Shown one piece after another: positions 8,803 through 17,357 of a stretch of DNA of 64,000 bases (position 1 is the stretch's first letter; every line of letters starts with the position of its first letter). Source of the DNA: MGIIb-O2 sp964003245 (lineage in GTDB: Archaea > Thermoplasmatota > Poseidoniia > Poseidoniales > Thalassarchaeaceae); contig CAXFIU010000002.1 in the NCBI GenBank assembly GCA_964003245.1, positions 15,918 through 79,917 on the forward strand, read 5' to 3'. Under the pieces are notes generated by a model. It was not told the DNA's origin, did not search any database, and saw only the letters and a list, made by a program, of their open reading frames with translations. Position numbers and translations under genes: made by a program.

Positions 8803-9962
8803 CAGAGTACACCTCCTAATCGAGTTTGATTTTCATGTATTTTTCCATCCTTACAAATCAAAACTCCACCCATGCCTGGGACATGGAAATCAGAACCCTC
8901 GGGTGAACCAAATAATATATCATCATCATCTGAAATTATTAATTCTCCTTCACTAATTATGGAACTAATAAAAGTTGTAAGATTGTTGGAAAAAAGCATG
9001 CTTGCAGTATTTGCAAGAGTACCAGGGAGGTTAGATGTTCCAACAATTATTACTCCGTTCTCAGTAGTATAAACTTCTCCAGGTTTTGTCAATTCACAAT
9101 TGCCGCCAACATCAGCATTCATATCCACAATCACTGCCCCAGATTTGAAGGAAGAAACAGCTGTAGCAGGAATTGTAATTGGAGCAGGGCGTCCAAAAAT
9201 TCTGGCAGTGGTCACGATAATATCCGATTCAGAAGCAACCTCACAAACTGTATCATTCACTTTCTTTATAAATTCTGGAGTCAAAGGTTTAGCATAACCG
9301 GATTCATCCTCAAAATCATCCATACCTTCAACCTCAATAAAACGTCCTCCAACTGATTCTATTTGCTCTGCTGCAGATTTTCTAACATCGGAAGCATAAA
9401 CAATTGCTCCTAGCCTCTTAGCAGTAGCGATGGCCTGAAGTCCTGCTACTCCACTCCCCATTATTACAACTTTAGCAGGTTTTACAGTTCCAGCAGAGGT
9501 TGTCATCATTGGAATACCACGAGAAACATAAGATGCACCTAATAGTACAGCCTTGTAACCCGCTAAGTTATCTTGACTTGAATTTACGTCCATCGATTGA
9601 GCCCGAGATAATCTTCTAGGAATCATATCCATTGAGAAAAGAGTCACGTTGGAATCAATACAAGATTTAATTTTCTCAGGATGACGGAACGGATCAGCGA
9701 CGCAAACAAGATTCATTCCATCTCTTAATTCAGAAGATTCTAACATTCTAATTGACATAATGATTTCACAAGAAAGTGCTTCATCTCTCGAACAGATATT
9801 CGCACCGGCATCAGAGTAATCAGAATCAGAATAATTTGATTTTTTACCTGCATTTTTCTCAACAAAAACTTCCAAACCTTTTTTCATTAATTTTTTCACA
9901 GAATTGGGTACAATAGCAACTCTATTTTCACCATCTGGCTCTGTCAAAACTCCTAACCTCAT
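8802..9962 (-). CDS. pntAA: NAD(P) transhydrogenase subunit alpha, NAD(H)-binding part
   Basis: Soluble NAD(H)-binding subunit (domain I), 386 residues, of the alanine dehydrogenase/PNT fold. Visible features are the N-terminal start MRLGVLTEPDGENRVAIVP, the RQD-type loop with SMDVNSSQDNLAGYKAV, and a GSGVAGLQAIATAKRLG Rossmann motif followed by SDVR for NAD binding. The absence of a fused membrane part, supplied by pntAB, makes this the split three-gene arrangement. It is the first gene of the operon. The 117-base gap upstream holds an inverted repeat and probably the promoter. Confidence 0.96.
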   Translation of the reverse strand: MRLGVLTEPDGENRVAIVPNSVKKLMKKGLEVFVEKNAGKKSNYSDSDYSDAGANICSRDEALSCEIIMSIRMLESSELRDGMNLVCVADPFRHPEKIKSCIDSNVTLFSMDMIPRRLSRAQSMDVNSSQDNLAGYKAVLLGASYVSRGIPMMTTSAGTVKPAKVVIMGSGVAGLQAIATAKRLGAIVYASDVRKSAAEQIESVGGRFIEVEGMDDFEDESGYAKPLTPEFIKKVNDTVCEVASESDIIVTTARIFGRPAPITIPATAVSSFKSGAVIVDMNADVGGNCELTKPGEVYTTENGVIIVGTSNLPGTLANTASMLFSNNLTTFISSIISEGELIISDDDDILFGSPEGSDFHVPGMGGVLICKDGKIHENQTRLGGVL

Positions 9963-10031
9963 AATACCACATCTACAAAATCAAGCCTAGGCTCATTGTT
10001 GCTGAACACAGCGAACGTAATCAGATTATTG

Positions 10032-10068
10032 AATGAAACGGGTTGCTGTCTTCAAAAAATGTTTCATT
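10032..10068. repeat. 8-base inverted repeat in the CPBP-pntAA gap
   Basis: AATGAAAC at 10032-10039 is the exact reverse complement of GTTTCATT at 10061-10068, with 21 bases between and an A-run before the second arm. It sits between the stop of the CPBP gene (minus strand, 10080) and the start of pntAA (9962). It could be a transcription-termination hairpin or a binding site for a dimeric regulator of the pnt operon. The stem is short and AT-rich, so chance is possible. Confidence 0.3.
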
Positions 10069-10079
10069 GGAAAGATTCT

Positions 10080-10790
10080 TTAGAATAATATTGTATATCC
10101 AATACCGAATACTGCTATGTCGCAAATTGCATGTGAAAGCCAACATACCCAAATAGAACGATATTTAAGATAAAGCCAAGACCAAATTGCTGCGGCGGAT
10201 AAAAGACCGAAACAGGCGATTATTGTTTGCCACCAGATAAAACCGAACAAATGCAATGCTATTGCATGATGAAGAGTGAACATTGCTGCAGAAAAAATTA
10301 TTCCGATTGAATTACTACCAAATAATTCAGCAGACTTTGTTGTGATGAACCATCTGAAAACATATTCTTCAAGTAAGCTGTTAATAAATATCCAATAAAT
10401 CATTCCAACAATGTATAAATTTAAGTTATCTAGGCCCTTAGATTGTAAAATTTCTACCATCTCTAATATGTCCAATGTTTCATCGAATAAAAACCAAGTA
10501 ATCATTATTATTAATGACATCGAAAGTCCCGTTATTAGGCCGAAAGTAATCCCCTCTTTAGTAGGGAAATTTTTTGAAATAGAACCCTCTTCTATCCTAA
10601 GATACCAAAATGTAGGGACTAAGAAAATCCATATTTTACACAAGGCGAAGAATATTTGTGAATAAAATTCATTTTCAATAATTTCAATGCCGAATATTAC
10701 CGAAGCAGAAGGAATAAGTCCTACTAATAATATTGGAATAAGAGGTTTATTTTTCAACTCTACTTTCGAGATGGTGTTTTGAGTTGACAT
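10080..10790 (-). CDS. CPBP-family intramembrane metalloprotease
   Basis: Polytopic membrane protein of the CAAX-protease/bacteriocin-processing (Abi, CPBP) family. The three family motifs are present: LLEEYVFRW (EExxxR-like, with EEYVFR), then FTLHHAIALHLF (FxxxH), then LSHAICD (HxxxD) near the C-terminus. About eight hydrophobic segments are visible in 237 residues. I chose the ATG at 10790 because AGAGGG lies about 5 bases upstream; an earlier in-frame ATG at 10823 would add 11 residues. Substrate unknown; members process prenylated or other membrane peptides. Confidence 0.85.
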   Translation of the reverse strand: MSTQNTISKVELKNKPLIPILLVGLIPSASVIFGIEIIENEFYSQIFFALCKIWIFLVPTFWYLRIEEGSISKNFPTKEGITFGLITGLSMSLIIMITWFLFDETLDILEMVEILQSKGLDNLNLYIVGMIYWIFINSLLEEYVFRWFITTKSAELFGSNSIGIIFSAAMFTLHHAIALHLFGFIWWQTIIACFGLLSAAAIWSWLYLKYRSIWVCWLSHAICDIAVFGIGYTILF

Positions 10791-10899
10791 TGTTCCCTCT
10801 ACCTTAATTGATGTAATGAACATTCGCCCTGCAATTGAGTCTAACGTTCACTAAAGGCTAAGGATGAGACACCCGCGGAAGGCGATTGAGGATGACTTC

Positions 10900-11838
10900 A
10901 TGGCAAGAGAATCGAGAAAGATTGCAGTAATTGGCGCAGGGAATGTGGGTGCAACTTGCGCCTTTGTAATGGCTGAAAGAAAATTAGGAGAAATAGTACT
11001 GCTGGATATTTACGAAGGTTTTGCGAAAGGTAAAGCTCTTGATATGAGTCAAGGAGGACAGGTTCTAAACTATGATGGGAAAATTACTGGCACCTCTAAA
11101 TATGAAGATATTTCTGGAGCTGACGTCGTAGTAGTGACATCTGGTTTCCCAAGACAGCCGGGGATGAGTAGAGAAGATCTGATAGGGAAAAATGCCGAAA
11201 TAATTTCACAAGTAGGCGCTGGAATCAGAGATTACGCTCCAGATTCAGTAGTAATAATGGTTACAAATCCATTAGATCTAATGACATACCATATGCAAAA
11301 AGTAACTGGTTTTGATCCAAAGAGAGTTATCGGGCAAGCAGGTATTCTCGATTCAGCAAGAATGACTCATTTTGTAGCGCAAGCAGTTGGATGCTCTAAC
11401 GAAGACGTTCAAGCCATGGTCCTTGGAGGGCACGGAGACACAATGGTTCCATTACCAAGATACACAACTGTTGGAGGGATACCTATTACTCAATTATTAG
11501 ATAATGAAGAAATTGATGCTATATCCAAAAGAACTGCAAGTGGCGGAGGAGAAATAGTAAAATTATTAGAAAGAGGAAGTGCTTTCTATGCACCAGGGAG
11601 TGCCGCCGCCATAATGGCAGAATCTGTTCTAAATGATAGGAAAAGAATGTTACCTTGTAGCGCACTTTTGACTGGACAATACGGTTTAGAAGATGTTTAC
11701 ATAGGTGTACCTGTATTGTTAGGTAAAAATGGTGTAGAGAATATTGTTGAGTTAGAACTAGAAGATGATGAGTTGAATAGTCTGCAAAGTTCAGCTAATT
11801 TCTATAAATCACAATTAAGTGATATTCTTGGATATTAG
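10900..11838 (+). CDS. mdh: Malate dehydrogenase, LDH/MDH superfamily
   Basis: Oxidises malate to oxaloacetate with NAD(P)+, probably in the citric acid cycle. GAGNVG at residues 12-17 is the Rossmann loop and Asp36 the NAD-selecting acid. The active-site loop GFPRQPGMSR (82-91) has Arg85, which marks malate rather than lactate specificity, followed by Arg91. VTNPLD and the catalytic-His segment GGHGDTMVPL follow. The 312-residue length is normal. I chose the ATG at 10900 because GAGG lies 8 bases upstream and the homologous part starts there; an ATG at 10864 would add 12 residues. The Nudix gene follows after 20 bases. Confidence 0.94.
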   Translation: MARESRKIAVIGAGNVGATCAFVMAERKLGEIVLLDIYEGFAKGKALDMSQGGQVLNYDGKITGTSKYEDISGADVVVVTSGFPRQPGMSREDLIGKNAEIISQVGAGIRDYAPDSVVIMVTNPLDLMTYHMQKVTGFDPKRVIGQAGILDSARMTHFVAQAVGCSNEDVQAMVLGGHGDTMVPLPRYTTVGGIPITQLLDNEEIDAISKRTASGGGEIVKLLERGSAFYAPGSAAAIMAESVLNDRKRMLPCSALLTGQYGLEDVYIGVPVLLGKNGVENIVELELEDDELNSLQSSANFYKSQLSDILGY

Positions 11839-11858
11839 AGATTAAAGAAGGCTCGAAA

Positions 11859-12614
11859 ATGAAAGAATATCTTTACCTCGAACATGATGGAAAGTTACTC
11901 TTAGTAAATAATGACGGCAAAGGCCCTGAAAAACCTGTAATGGGCAGGACTCATTTTGGAGATTCATTGATACGATTACCAACCATAGATGAAGTAAAAG
12001 ATATGGGAATAAAATGGGAAAAAAAGAGAGAGAATTCTATCCATTTCGAAGATGATGGGGCTAAAGTAATAATTGCATCGCCAAGAATAGAATGGCCAGA
12101 AAATTGGGCATGGAAAGATTTTGTAATAAGTGATAATGCAGTTGATCCGATTGCAAGAGAATCAGTTTATCGAACAATTCATCGTGTTGTCTCAAAAGTC
12201 ATAATAGAAAACGATCAAGGAATGATATTGATGGCCAAATCGAGTAGAGGATTTTTCAATGGTTGTTGGACTCTACCTGGAGGATTTGTAGACTATGGTG
12301 AACATCCAAGACAGGCAGCTATCAGAGAGGCAAAAGAAGAATTAGGGATTGAAATTGAAATTGCTGACCATTTAGGAGAATCAGGGAATCGGAAAAAAGG
12401 AAATGATGGCGCATTTATCCAAGAAAATATTTTCACATCAGAAGGGATTAATTGGCTGTCATTTACATACAGGGCAATATCCAATACTAATATTGAAAAC
12501 ATCATCCCTAAAAAAGGAGAAATTGAAGAAGCAAAATGGTTTACAAAAGAAAACGCACTTCGTAATTCAGTCAGTCTTTTCGATAAGGAAGCACTTTTAG
12601 CCCTTAACAAATAA
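11859..12614 (+). CDS. Nudix hydrolase with an N-terminal extension
   Basis: Hydrolyses a nucleoside diphosphate linked to another group; the substrate is unknown. A complete Nudix box (GX5EX7REUXEEXGU) spans residues 142-164 with Glu148, Arg156, Glu157, Glu160 and Glu161. The first ~100 residues form an extra domain with no motif I recognise, rich in charged and aromatic residues. The SVYRTIHRVVSK segment before the Nudix fold resembles ADP-ribose/NADH pyrophosphatase-like members, but no zinc ribbon is present. It follows mdh closely, so the two may share a transcript. The tRNA-Pro gene lies 26 bases downstream on the other strand. Confidence 0.88.
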   Translation: MKEYLYLEHDGKLLLVNNDGKGPEKPVMGRTHFGDSLIRLPTIDEVKDMGIKWEKKRENSIHFEDDGAKVIIASPRIEWPENWAWKDFVISDNAVDPIARESVYRTIHRVVSKVIIENDQGMILMAKSSRGFFNGCWTLPGGFVDYGEHPRQAAIREAKEELGIEIEIADHLGESGNRKKGNDGAFIQENIFTSEGINWLSFTYRAISNTNIENIIPKKGEIEEAKWFTKENALRNSVSLFDKEALLALNK

Positions 12615-12640
12615 CCGAATCTAAAAGATTTGTTTAATGG

Positions 12641-12715
12641 TGGGCCTGCCTGGATTTGAACCAGAGTCTGTTCGTCCCAAACGAACAAGCATAGACCAGA
12701 CTAACCCACAGGCCC
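12641..12715 (-). tRNA. tRNA-Pro (anticodon TGG)
   Basis: On the minus strand the acceptor arms GGGCCTG and CAGGCCC pair perfectly, with discriminator A. The anticodon stem GTTCG/CGAAC encloses the loop TTTGGGA, giving anticodon TGG for proline. The T arm has GGTTCAAATCC. The D arm is weak but contains the AG and GG bases. A CCA follows at 12640-12638, so the 3' end appears to be encoded. No intron is seen. Confidence 0.95.
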
Positions 12716-12752
12716 TGTGAGTAATACGCCGAGAGAACTACCTGTCAAGAAC

Positions 12753-13187
12753 TTAACTCAGCCAATTCCATGTATTTTCATTGATTCGAATTAAGAAACC
12801 TTGAACTTCGGCTTGACCTATCAGATACTCACTTGATGAATCTTCCAAACCTTCTTCGGAAAGAAATTTATCTAAGGAAGACTTGGTCAAATTACCTTCT
12901 TTATCAGTGGCTTTCTTCAAAATTGATAAGCCTCCTAAGATAGTATCATTATTTGCCCTACGTGTTTGAATTTTAGATTCTTTTTCTTTTATTTTGGATA
13001 TTAATTCATGACTAATCTCATCGGGTATATTTGCAAAAGATATTGCCCTGGCCAATAGATCAGCATTATCAAAACTTTCAATATATTTGAGATTGCTAGT
13101 AGAACCACATTTAGTGCAATAGTTATTTTGAGATTTGGTGGAGCCAAAGGAAAAGCCACAGGAACATTTGATGAGATTGTAACGCAT
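12753..13187 (-). CDS. Small zinc-ribbon protein of unknown function
   Basis: The N-terminus has a CSCGF pair and a CTKCGS pair about 16 residues later, a likely four-cysteine zinc ribbon. An alpha-helical, charged middle follows, then a short domain ending in an aromatic tail. I recognise no family. The ATG at 13187 was chosen because an upstream ATG (13274) would overlap the divergent gene and add residues unlike the rest. A nucleic-acid or protein-binding adaptor role is only a guess. Confidence 0.6.
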   Translation of the reverse strand: MRYNLIKCSCGFSFGSTKSQNNYCTKCGSTSNLKYIESFDNADLLARAISFANIPDEISHELISKIKEKESKIQTRRANNDTILGGLSILKKATDKEGNLTKSSLDKFLSEEGLEDSSSEYLIGQAEVQGFLIRINENTWNWLS

Positions 13188-13277
13188 ACTGATGATAATC
13201 TCAGAATGTGAAAGTACAAGAGTTTTCTGATGAGGGCTTTCACAATAATTCATGAATGAATATGCTTGTCGCAATGC

Positions 13278-13559
13278 ATGAACTGGGCGAGGGAAGCTGT
13301 TTCTTGGCTTTTAATCTCAATTCTAATCCTTCTGTCTGCAAAATTATTCATAGATTCTGAGGGAGAATCAGTATATTCTTGGGCTATCTTATTAATGATA
13401 CCGATTCCATTATTTTTGATAATTACTTTTCAAACAAAGCAGCAAACATCTGGAAATGATAATGCAGGAAGTATAGTTGAAGAAAATGATGAAATTAGTG
13501 AGATACAAAAAAAGGCCGAAGATCCTTTAGAAATAGGATTTGATATTCCTATTTTATAA
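13278..13559 (+). CDS. Small membrane protein with two transmembrane helices
   Basis: A 93-residue protein starting MNWAREAVSW, with two hydrophobic helices (about 8-25 and 37-54) joined by a short acidic loop, then an acidic cytoplasmic-like tail. No family recognised. A TTG 12 bases upstream is the alternative start. It converges tail to tail with the aCPSF1 gene, whose stop is adjacent, and diverges from the zinc-ribbon gene. Confidence 0.55.
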   Translation: MNWAREAVSWLLISILILLSAKLFIDSEGESVYSWAILLMIPIPLFLIITFQTKQQTSGNDNAGSIVEENDEISEIQKKAEDPLEIGFDIPIL

Positions 13560-15476
13560 TTACAATAATCTTAGTGTTTCTAAATTAGCTGGAGCGTAAG
13601 TTTGGACTCTAAATTTCTCACGAAGACCTTGGCGGAAGGCATTACAAGTTTGAGCGTCTCCATGATGACAAATAATTTTTCTAGGAGTAGGGTTCAATGC
13701 AGATACATAATCCATTAATTGATTCCTATCAGAATGACCACTGAAACCATCTATTTTCCTCATAGAACATCTCACATCTATCATCAAAGTTTGACCTTTG
13801 TCGATTAAAGGCACTGAAGAATGACCATCTCTGAGACGACTACCCAAAGTCCCTGAGGCTTGATATCCTACAAAACAGAGAGTATTATTTGGTTCAGGTG
13901 CCCAATGCTTGAAATATTCCACTATCGGCCCTCCTGTCATCATTCCACTTGTAGCTAAAACAATACAGGGAGTAGGGTCTAAAAGTATAGATTCTCTTTG
14001 TTGATAAGATTCTACAGTTTTGAACCATTTAGAATGGAATGGATTATGCTCCCCTCCCTTGAGAAGTTTCTTCCTTAAGTCTCTATTCAAAAAATTAGGA
14101 TGACTTGCATGAATAGCTGTGGCTTCTGAAATCATTCCATCTAGCCAAACTGTTACGGGAGAAACTTTTCCTGACTTGAATAATTCATCAATAGCTATCA
14201 TTACTTCTTGGGAACGACCTACAGCGAATACTGGACAAAATATCTTTCCACCTCGACCAATGACATCAATTATCATTTCCTGAAGTTCGTGACTAGCCGC
14301 ATCTCTAGTTGGTTGGATATCTTGAGGGCCACCATAAGTAGATTCAACTACTAGAGTGTCTACTTTCGGGAATCTTACGGTTGCTGCGTCAAAAAGCCAT
14401 GATTTCTCATACTTAATGTCTCCAGAAAACAATATCTTATGTTCATCATTTCCTTCGCCAATGTTCATGTAAACACTGGATGAACCAAGTATATGCCCTG
14501 CATTTTCCATTGTCATTTTGATGTCTGGGGCTATGTCAGTCTTTTCTCCCCAATTCACATCAACAACATGCTTGATACATTCTTGAATATCTGCTTTGGA
14601 ATAAGGAGGTTCATTTCCTTCGGCTTGACTAACTTTGACGTAATCAATTTGTAAAAGTGTCATTAAATCTCTGGTAGGAGGAGTGCAATATACTGGCCCC
14701 CTATAGCCATATCTGAATAAAACTGGAAGCATCGCTATGTGATCAACGTGAGCGTGGGTTATGACTATAGCATCGAGATTATCCAGTGGCATAAGCTCCG
14801 GAGCAGAAAAGAATGGTTGAACCTCATTCTTATTTGAGGTCGGTTTGGCACCACAATCAACTAAAACCTTGGATTCGTTAGTTGTGATTAGGTGCATTGC
14901 TCTGCCTACTTCTCTATAAGAGCCGAGTGCTGTAATCCTAACCCATGGTTCTCCCGGTCGTTTTGTTCTATAAATTCGGGTACCAAACTTCCTTAGAAGA
15001 GATTTTCTTTCATCAGACATTTCTTTACGATACCGACGAATGTCGTGTTGTGTTCTACTCTCTATAGAGGGGGCCCTAACTACCTTAACTAACCAGCCTA
15101 TTTTATCTCTAAGAGCTTGGATATTAGCTCCCTTCGGCCCAACTGCATCGGATGGATTGTCGCATTCTAAAATAACCTCACTCAGTGCTGGATCGAGCCA
15201 AATCTTTCTTATTTCGGCTTCAGGAGGAATAATTTCATTTACTGCATCGTGTACTTCTTTTTCATTGGAAAGGATATCGGGATGAGGTCTGATAACAATA
15301 CGTCTTTTCACTTGTTTAGCGATTTTTACTGTAAGATTATCTGTAGAGCTGACAAATCTCTCAGGATGTTTAGTAATTACTGATATAGAACCGGCCTCAA
15401 GATCTATATCATAATCTATATCTTTAGGTATAATACCTGCTATTTTCTTCTTTAATTCGGCATAAGACAGTCTCAA
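13560..15476 (-). CDS. aCPSF1/FttA, beta-CASP ribonuclease for transcription termination
   Basis: Archaeal homologue of CPSF73. The family cuts nascent RNA and ends transcription in archaea. The N-terminal ~150 residues hold two KH-like RNA-binding domains, with a GPKGANIQ loop. The metallo-beta-lactamase core has HAHVDH at 241-246 plus a GHILGSSSV strand and the FSGDIKYEKSW metal-site segment. The beta-CASP part and the C-terminal GFSGHSDRNQL and ICHHGDAQT segments complete the active site. The 638-residue length is standard. The start is TTG at 15476 with GAGGTG 5 bases upstream. It lies just downstream of psmB, a pairing common in archaea. Confidence 0.95.
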   Translation of the reverse strand: MRLSYAELKKKIAGIIPKDIDYDIDLEAGSISVITKHPERFVSSTDNLTVKIAKQVKRRIVIRPHPDILSNEKEVHDAVNEIIPPEAEIRKIWLDPALSEVILECDNPSDAVGPKGANIQALRDKIGWLVKVVRAPSIESRTQHDIRRYRKEMSDERKSLLRKFGTRIYRTKRPGEPWVRITALGSYREVGRAMHLITTNESKVLVDCGAKPTSNKNEVQPFFSAPELMPLDNLDAIVITHAHVDHIAMLPVLFRYGYRGPVYCTPPTRDLMTLLQIDYVKVSQAEGNEPPYSKADIQECIKHVVDVNWGEKTDIAPDIKMTMENAGHILGSSSVYMNIGEGNDEHKILFSGDIKYEKSWLFDAATVRFPKVDTLVVESTYGGPQDIQPTRDAASHELQEMIIDVIGRGGKIFCPVFAVGRSQEVMIAIDELFKSGKVSPVTVWLDGMISEATAIHASHPNFLNRDLRKKLLKGGEHNPFHSKWFKTVESYQQRESILLDPTPCIVLATSGMMTGGPIVEYFKHWAPEPNNTLCFVGYQASGTLGSRLRDGHSSVPLIDKGQTLMIDVRCSMRKIDGFSGHSDRNQLMDYVSALNPTPRKIICHHGDAQTCNAFRQGLREKFRVQTYAPANLETLRLL

Positions 15477-15551
15477 AATAACACCTCTTGGTTACCCACG
15501 CCATCGTCATTACTCCGAAAAATCGGAGAAGCGCGCTATGCGACGTGAGTA

Positions 15552-16178
15552 TTAAAGTGAAGAAAGAAGATTATCTACTTGTTCAACGGAAAGTTGTTCA
15601 AAGCCTTTCTCCGCAGTGATTACAGCCAAATCCATTCCATTACCACTTGCTGCATCTCTCTGAGCAGATGCAAGTAAGGCTTTTGCTGCAACTTTTAATG
15701 CAGATTTTTCATCCATTCCTTCTTGGAATTGATCTTCAAGAACCCCATACATGTAAGGTGAACCTGAACCTGTTGCACAATATACATCAGGTATTGAACC
15801 ACCTGCTGAATCAATGCTGTAAACACTAGAACCTGAAGAATCGACCCCTACTATTAGTAGTTGGACATAATGAGGCCTTCCAACTAATATATTAGCAGTT
15901 AATGTAGCAGCTCCTTTAACAGTCATTGCATTACCTTCTTTTAATTCATAAAGCTTTAATTCTGCCGCTAACGTCCTAGAAAGAGATTGAGCATGTCCTA
16001 CCAAACCTGCAGTAGTAAGAGCAATACTATTAGAAATCTGGAATAACTTCTGGACACTCTTGTTAGCAATGAAATGGCCCATTGTAGCCCTGTGGTCTGC
16101 CCCAACAACAACTCCACCATCAAAGGTTATTCCAATAGTGCTTGTGCCTGTTTTTACTGCATCAGTTGTCGCGTGCAT
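15552..16178 (-). CDS. psmB: Proteasome beta subunit
   Basis: Catalytic subunit of the archaeal 20S proteasome. The propeptide is only 11 residues. Autocleavage between Gly11 and Thr12 would expose Thr1 in the sequence TSTIGI. In mature numbering the active-site Asp17 and Lys33 are both present. The later GSGSPYMYGVLE and the SAxRDAASGNG segments match the family. The 208-residue length is normal. Its 3' end is about 75 bases before the aCPSF1 start on the same strand. The alpha subunit is not in this window. Confidence 0.97.
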   Translation of the reverse strand: MHATTDAVKTGTSTIGITFDGGVVVGADHRATMGHFIANKSVQKLFQISNSIALTTAGLVGHAQSLSRTLAAELKLYELKEGNAMTVKGAATLTANILVGRPHYVQLLIVGVDSSGSSVYSIDSAGGSIPDVYCATGSGSPYMYGVLEDQFQEGMDEKSALKVAAKALLASAQRDAASGNGMDLAVITAEKGFEQLSVEQVDNLLSSL

Positions 16179-16346
16179 TTAATTCACCGCCGTAAGAGGA
16201 AGTCCCCTCAGCGTTATGGACTAAAATGAACCCCCTTATCAATGCGACGGAAAAGAGCCATGAAATATATTCGAAAGGAGTGAAATTGGAATCTCCGATA
16301 ATATTTCTATGGTATAAGTCAAGTATTACTACTACGGCGGGTTAAT

Positions 16347-16751
16347 GTGGCAAAACAGGATTTGGATGAACCTAAATGGATTGAAATGCCAAGTTTACCA
16401 AATAATAGCATTAATTCAATTGATGTAGAGCAAGATTATCATGATCTTGGAGAGAGGTATCCTCAAGCACCGGTACCAATACGCTCACAAGACACATTAA
16501 TTCATAGAGCGAGTCTGGAAGATATCACAGGAATTCCTATGATAATGGATTGGGTAGCAGATGGAGACATTGTGATTTTGGAGATGAGTTCAATAATTGA
16601 TCGAGAAATTGAGTTACAAACGGCAGTATCAAAATTACAAAAATTTATCGAAAATGAGATTAAAGGGACTGTTTTTGGTTTAGGGCATAATCGTTTGTTA
16701 CTCCTACCACCCGATTATGGTTCTAAAAATATAGAATCAAACTCGAACTGA
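16347..16751 (+). CDS. sepF: SepF-like cell division protein
   Basis: Archaeal SepF is the membrane anchor for FtsZ in many Euryarchaeota. The C-terminal ~80 residues match the SepF/DUF552 pattern: a GDIVILEMSSI strand, a helix with AVSKLQKFIENE, then GTVFGLGHNRLLLLPP. The N-terminal ~45 residues are disordered-looking and lack a clear amphipathic helix. The start is GTG, preceded by GGCGGG. ZPR1 follows after 9 bases, so the two are probably co-transcribed. An FtsZ-family protein is encoded in the same window at 50314. Confidence 0.82.
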   Translation: MAKQDLDEPKWIEMPSLPNNSINSIDVEQDYHDLGERYPQAPVPIRSQDTLIHRASLEDITGIPMIMDWVADGDIVILEMSSIIDREIELQTAVSKLQKFIENEIKGTVFGLGHNRLLLLPPDYGSKNIESNSN

Positions 16752-16760
16752 GGTAAGACT

Positions 16761-17354
16761 ATGGAAAGTACCGTAGAACAGCCTTGTCCAATATGCTTCT
16801 CTGAAGAAGGATTAACGATGATTGCTCATACTTCTGAAATTCCATACTTTGGAGAGCATACTCAATTGACTATATTGTGTCCTTCATGCGGATGGAAACA
16901 TACTGACTTTATTCCTGCAGAAGGAAAAAAACCTGGCGCATGGAGTTTAGAAATCGACAGTTCGGAGATGTTATCTGTAAGAATAGTAAGATCTTCATCT
17001 TGTACAATAAGAATTGAAAAATTGGGATTAGAAGTTGACCCAGGAGGTGCTACAACAGGATATGTATCAAATATTGAAGGAGTATTAAATAGATTTGAAG
17101 GAGCGATACAACTAATGTATAGGCAGTCTATAGCCTCTAAAGAACAAGAGATTGTCAAAAAATGTGAATTATTACTTAAAAAAATTGATTTAGTTAAGAG
17201 TGGTGATTTGGTCGTAGAAATGACACTTCTTGATCCTATGGGGCATAGTCAGATTTTACATAGTAATGCTATATCTAGGGATTTAACCAATGAAGAGTTA
17301 GAGAATCTAGAGGTGGGTCCCAGCATCCCAATTTTTAGTCCTGATGATGTTTGA
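16761..17354 (+). CDS. ZPR1 zinc-finger domain protein
   Basis: Single ZPR1-type domain, as in archaeal homologues of the eukaryotic two-domain protein. A C4 zinc site is formed by Cys9/Cys12 and Cys40/Cys43. It is followed by the double-psi-like beta domain with the VDPGGATTGYVSNIEGVL segment, the most conserved part of the family. The last ~25 residues are acidic. In eukaryotes the protein acts with EF-1A; the archaeal function is not settled. A GAGGT site lies 6 bases before the ATG. Confidence 0.9.
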   Translation: MESTVEQPCPICFSEEGLTMIAHTSEIPYFGEHTQLTILCPSCGWKHTDFIPAEGKKPGAWSLEIDSSEMLSVRIVRSSSCTIRIEKLGLEVDPGGATTGYVSNIEGVLNRFEGAIQLMYRQSIASKEQEIVKKCELLLKKIDLVKSGDLVVEMTLLDPMGHSQILHSNAISRDLTNEELENLEVGPSIPIFSPDDV

Positions 17355-17357
17355 TAT

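Noticed and set aside
12293..12688. A minus-strand frame over the Nudix 3' end and the tRNA
   Set aside because: It overlaps the clear tRNA-Pro and the Nudix gene and has no motif.
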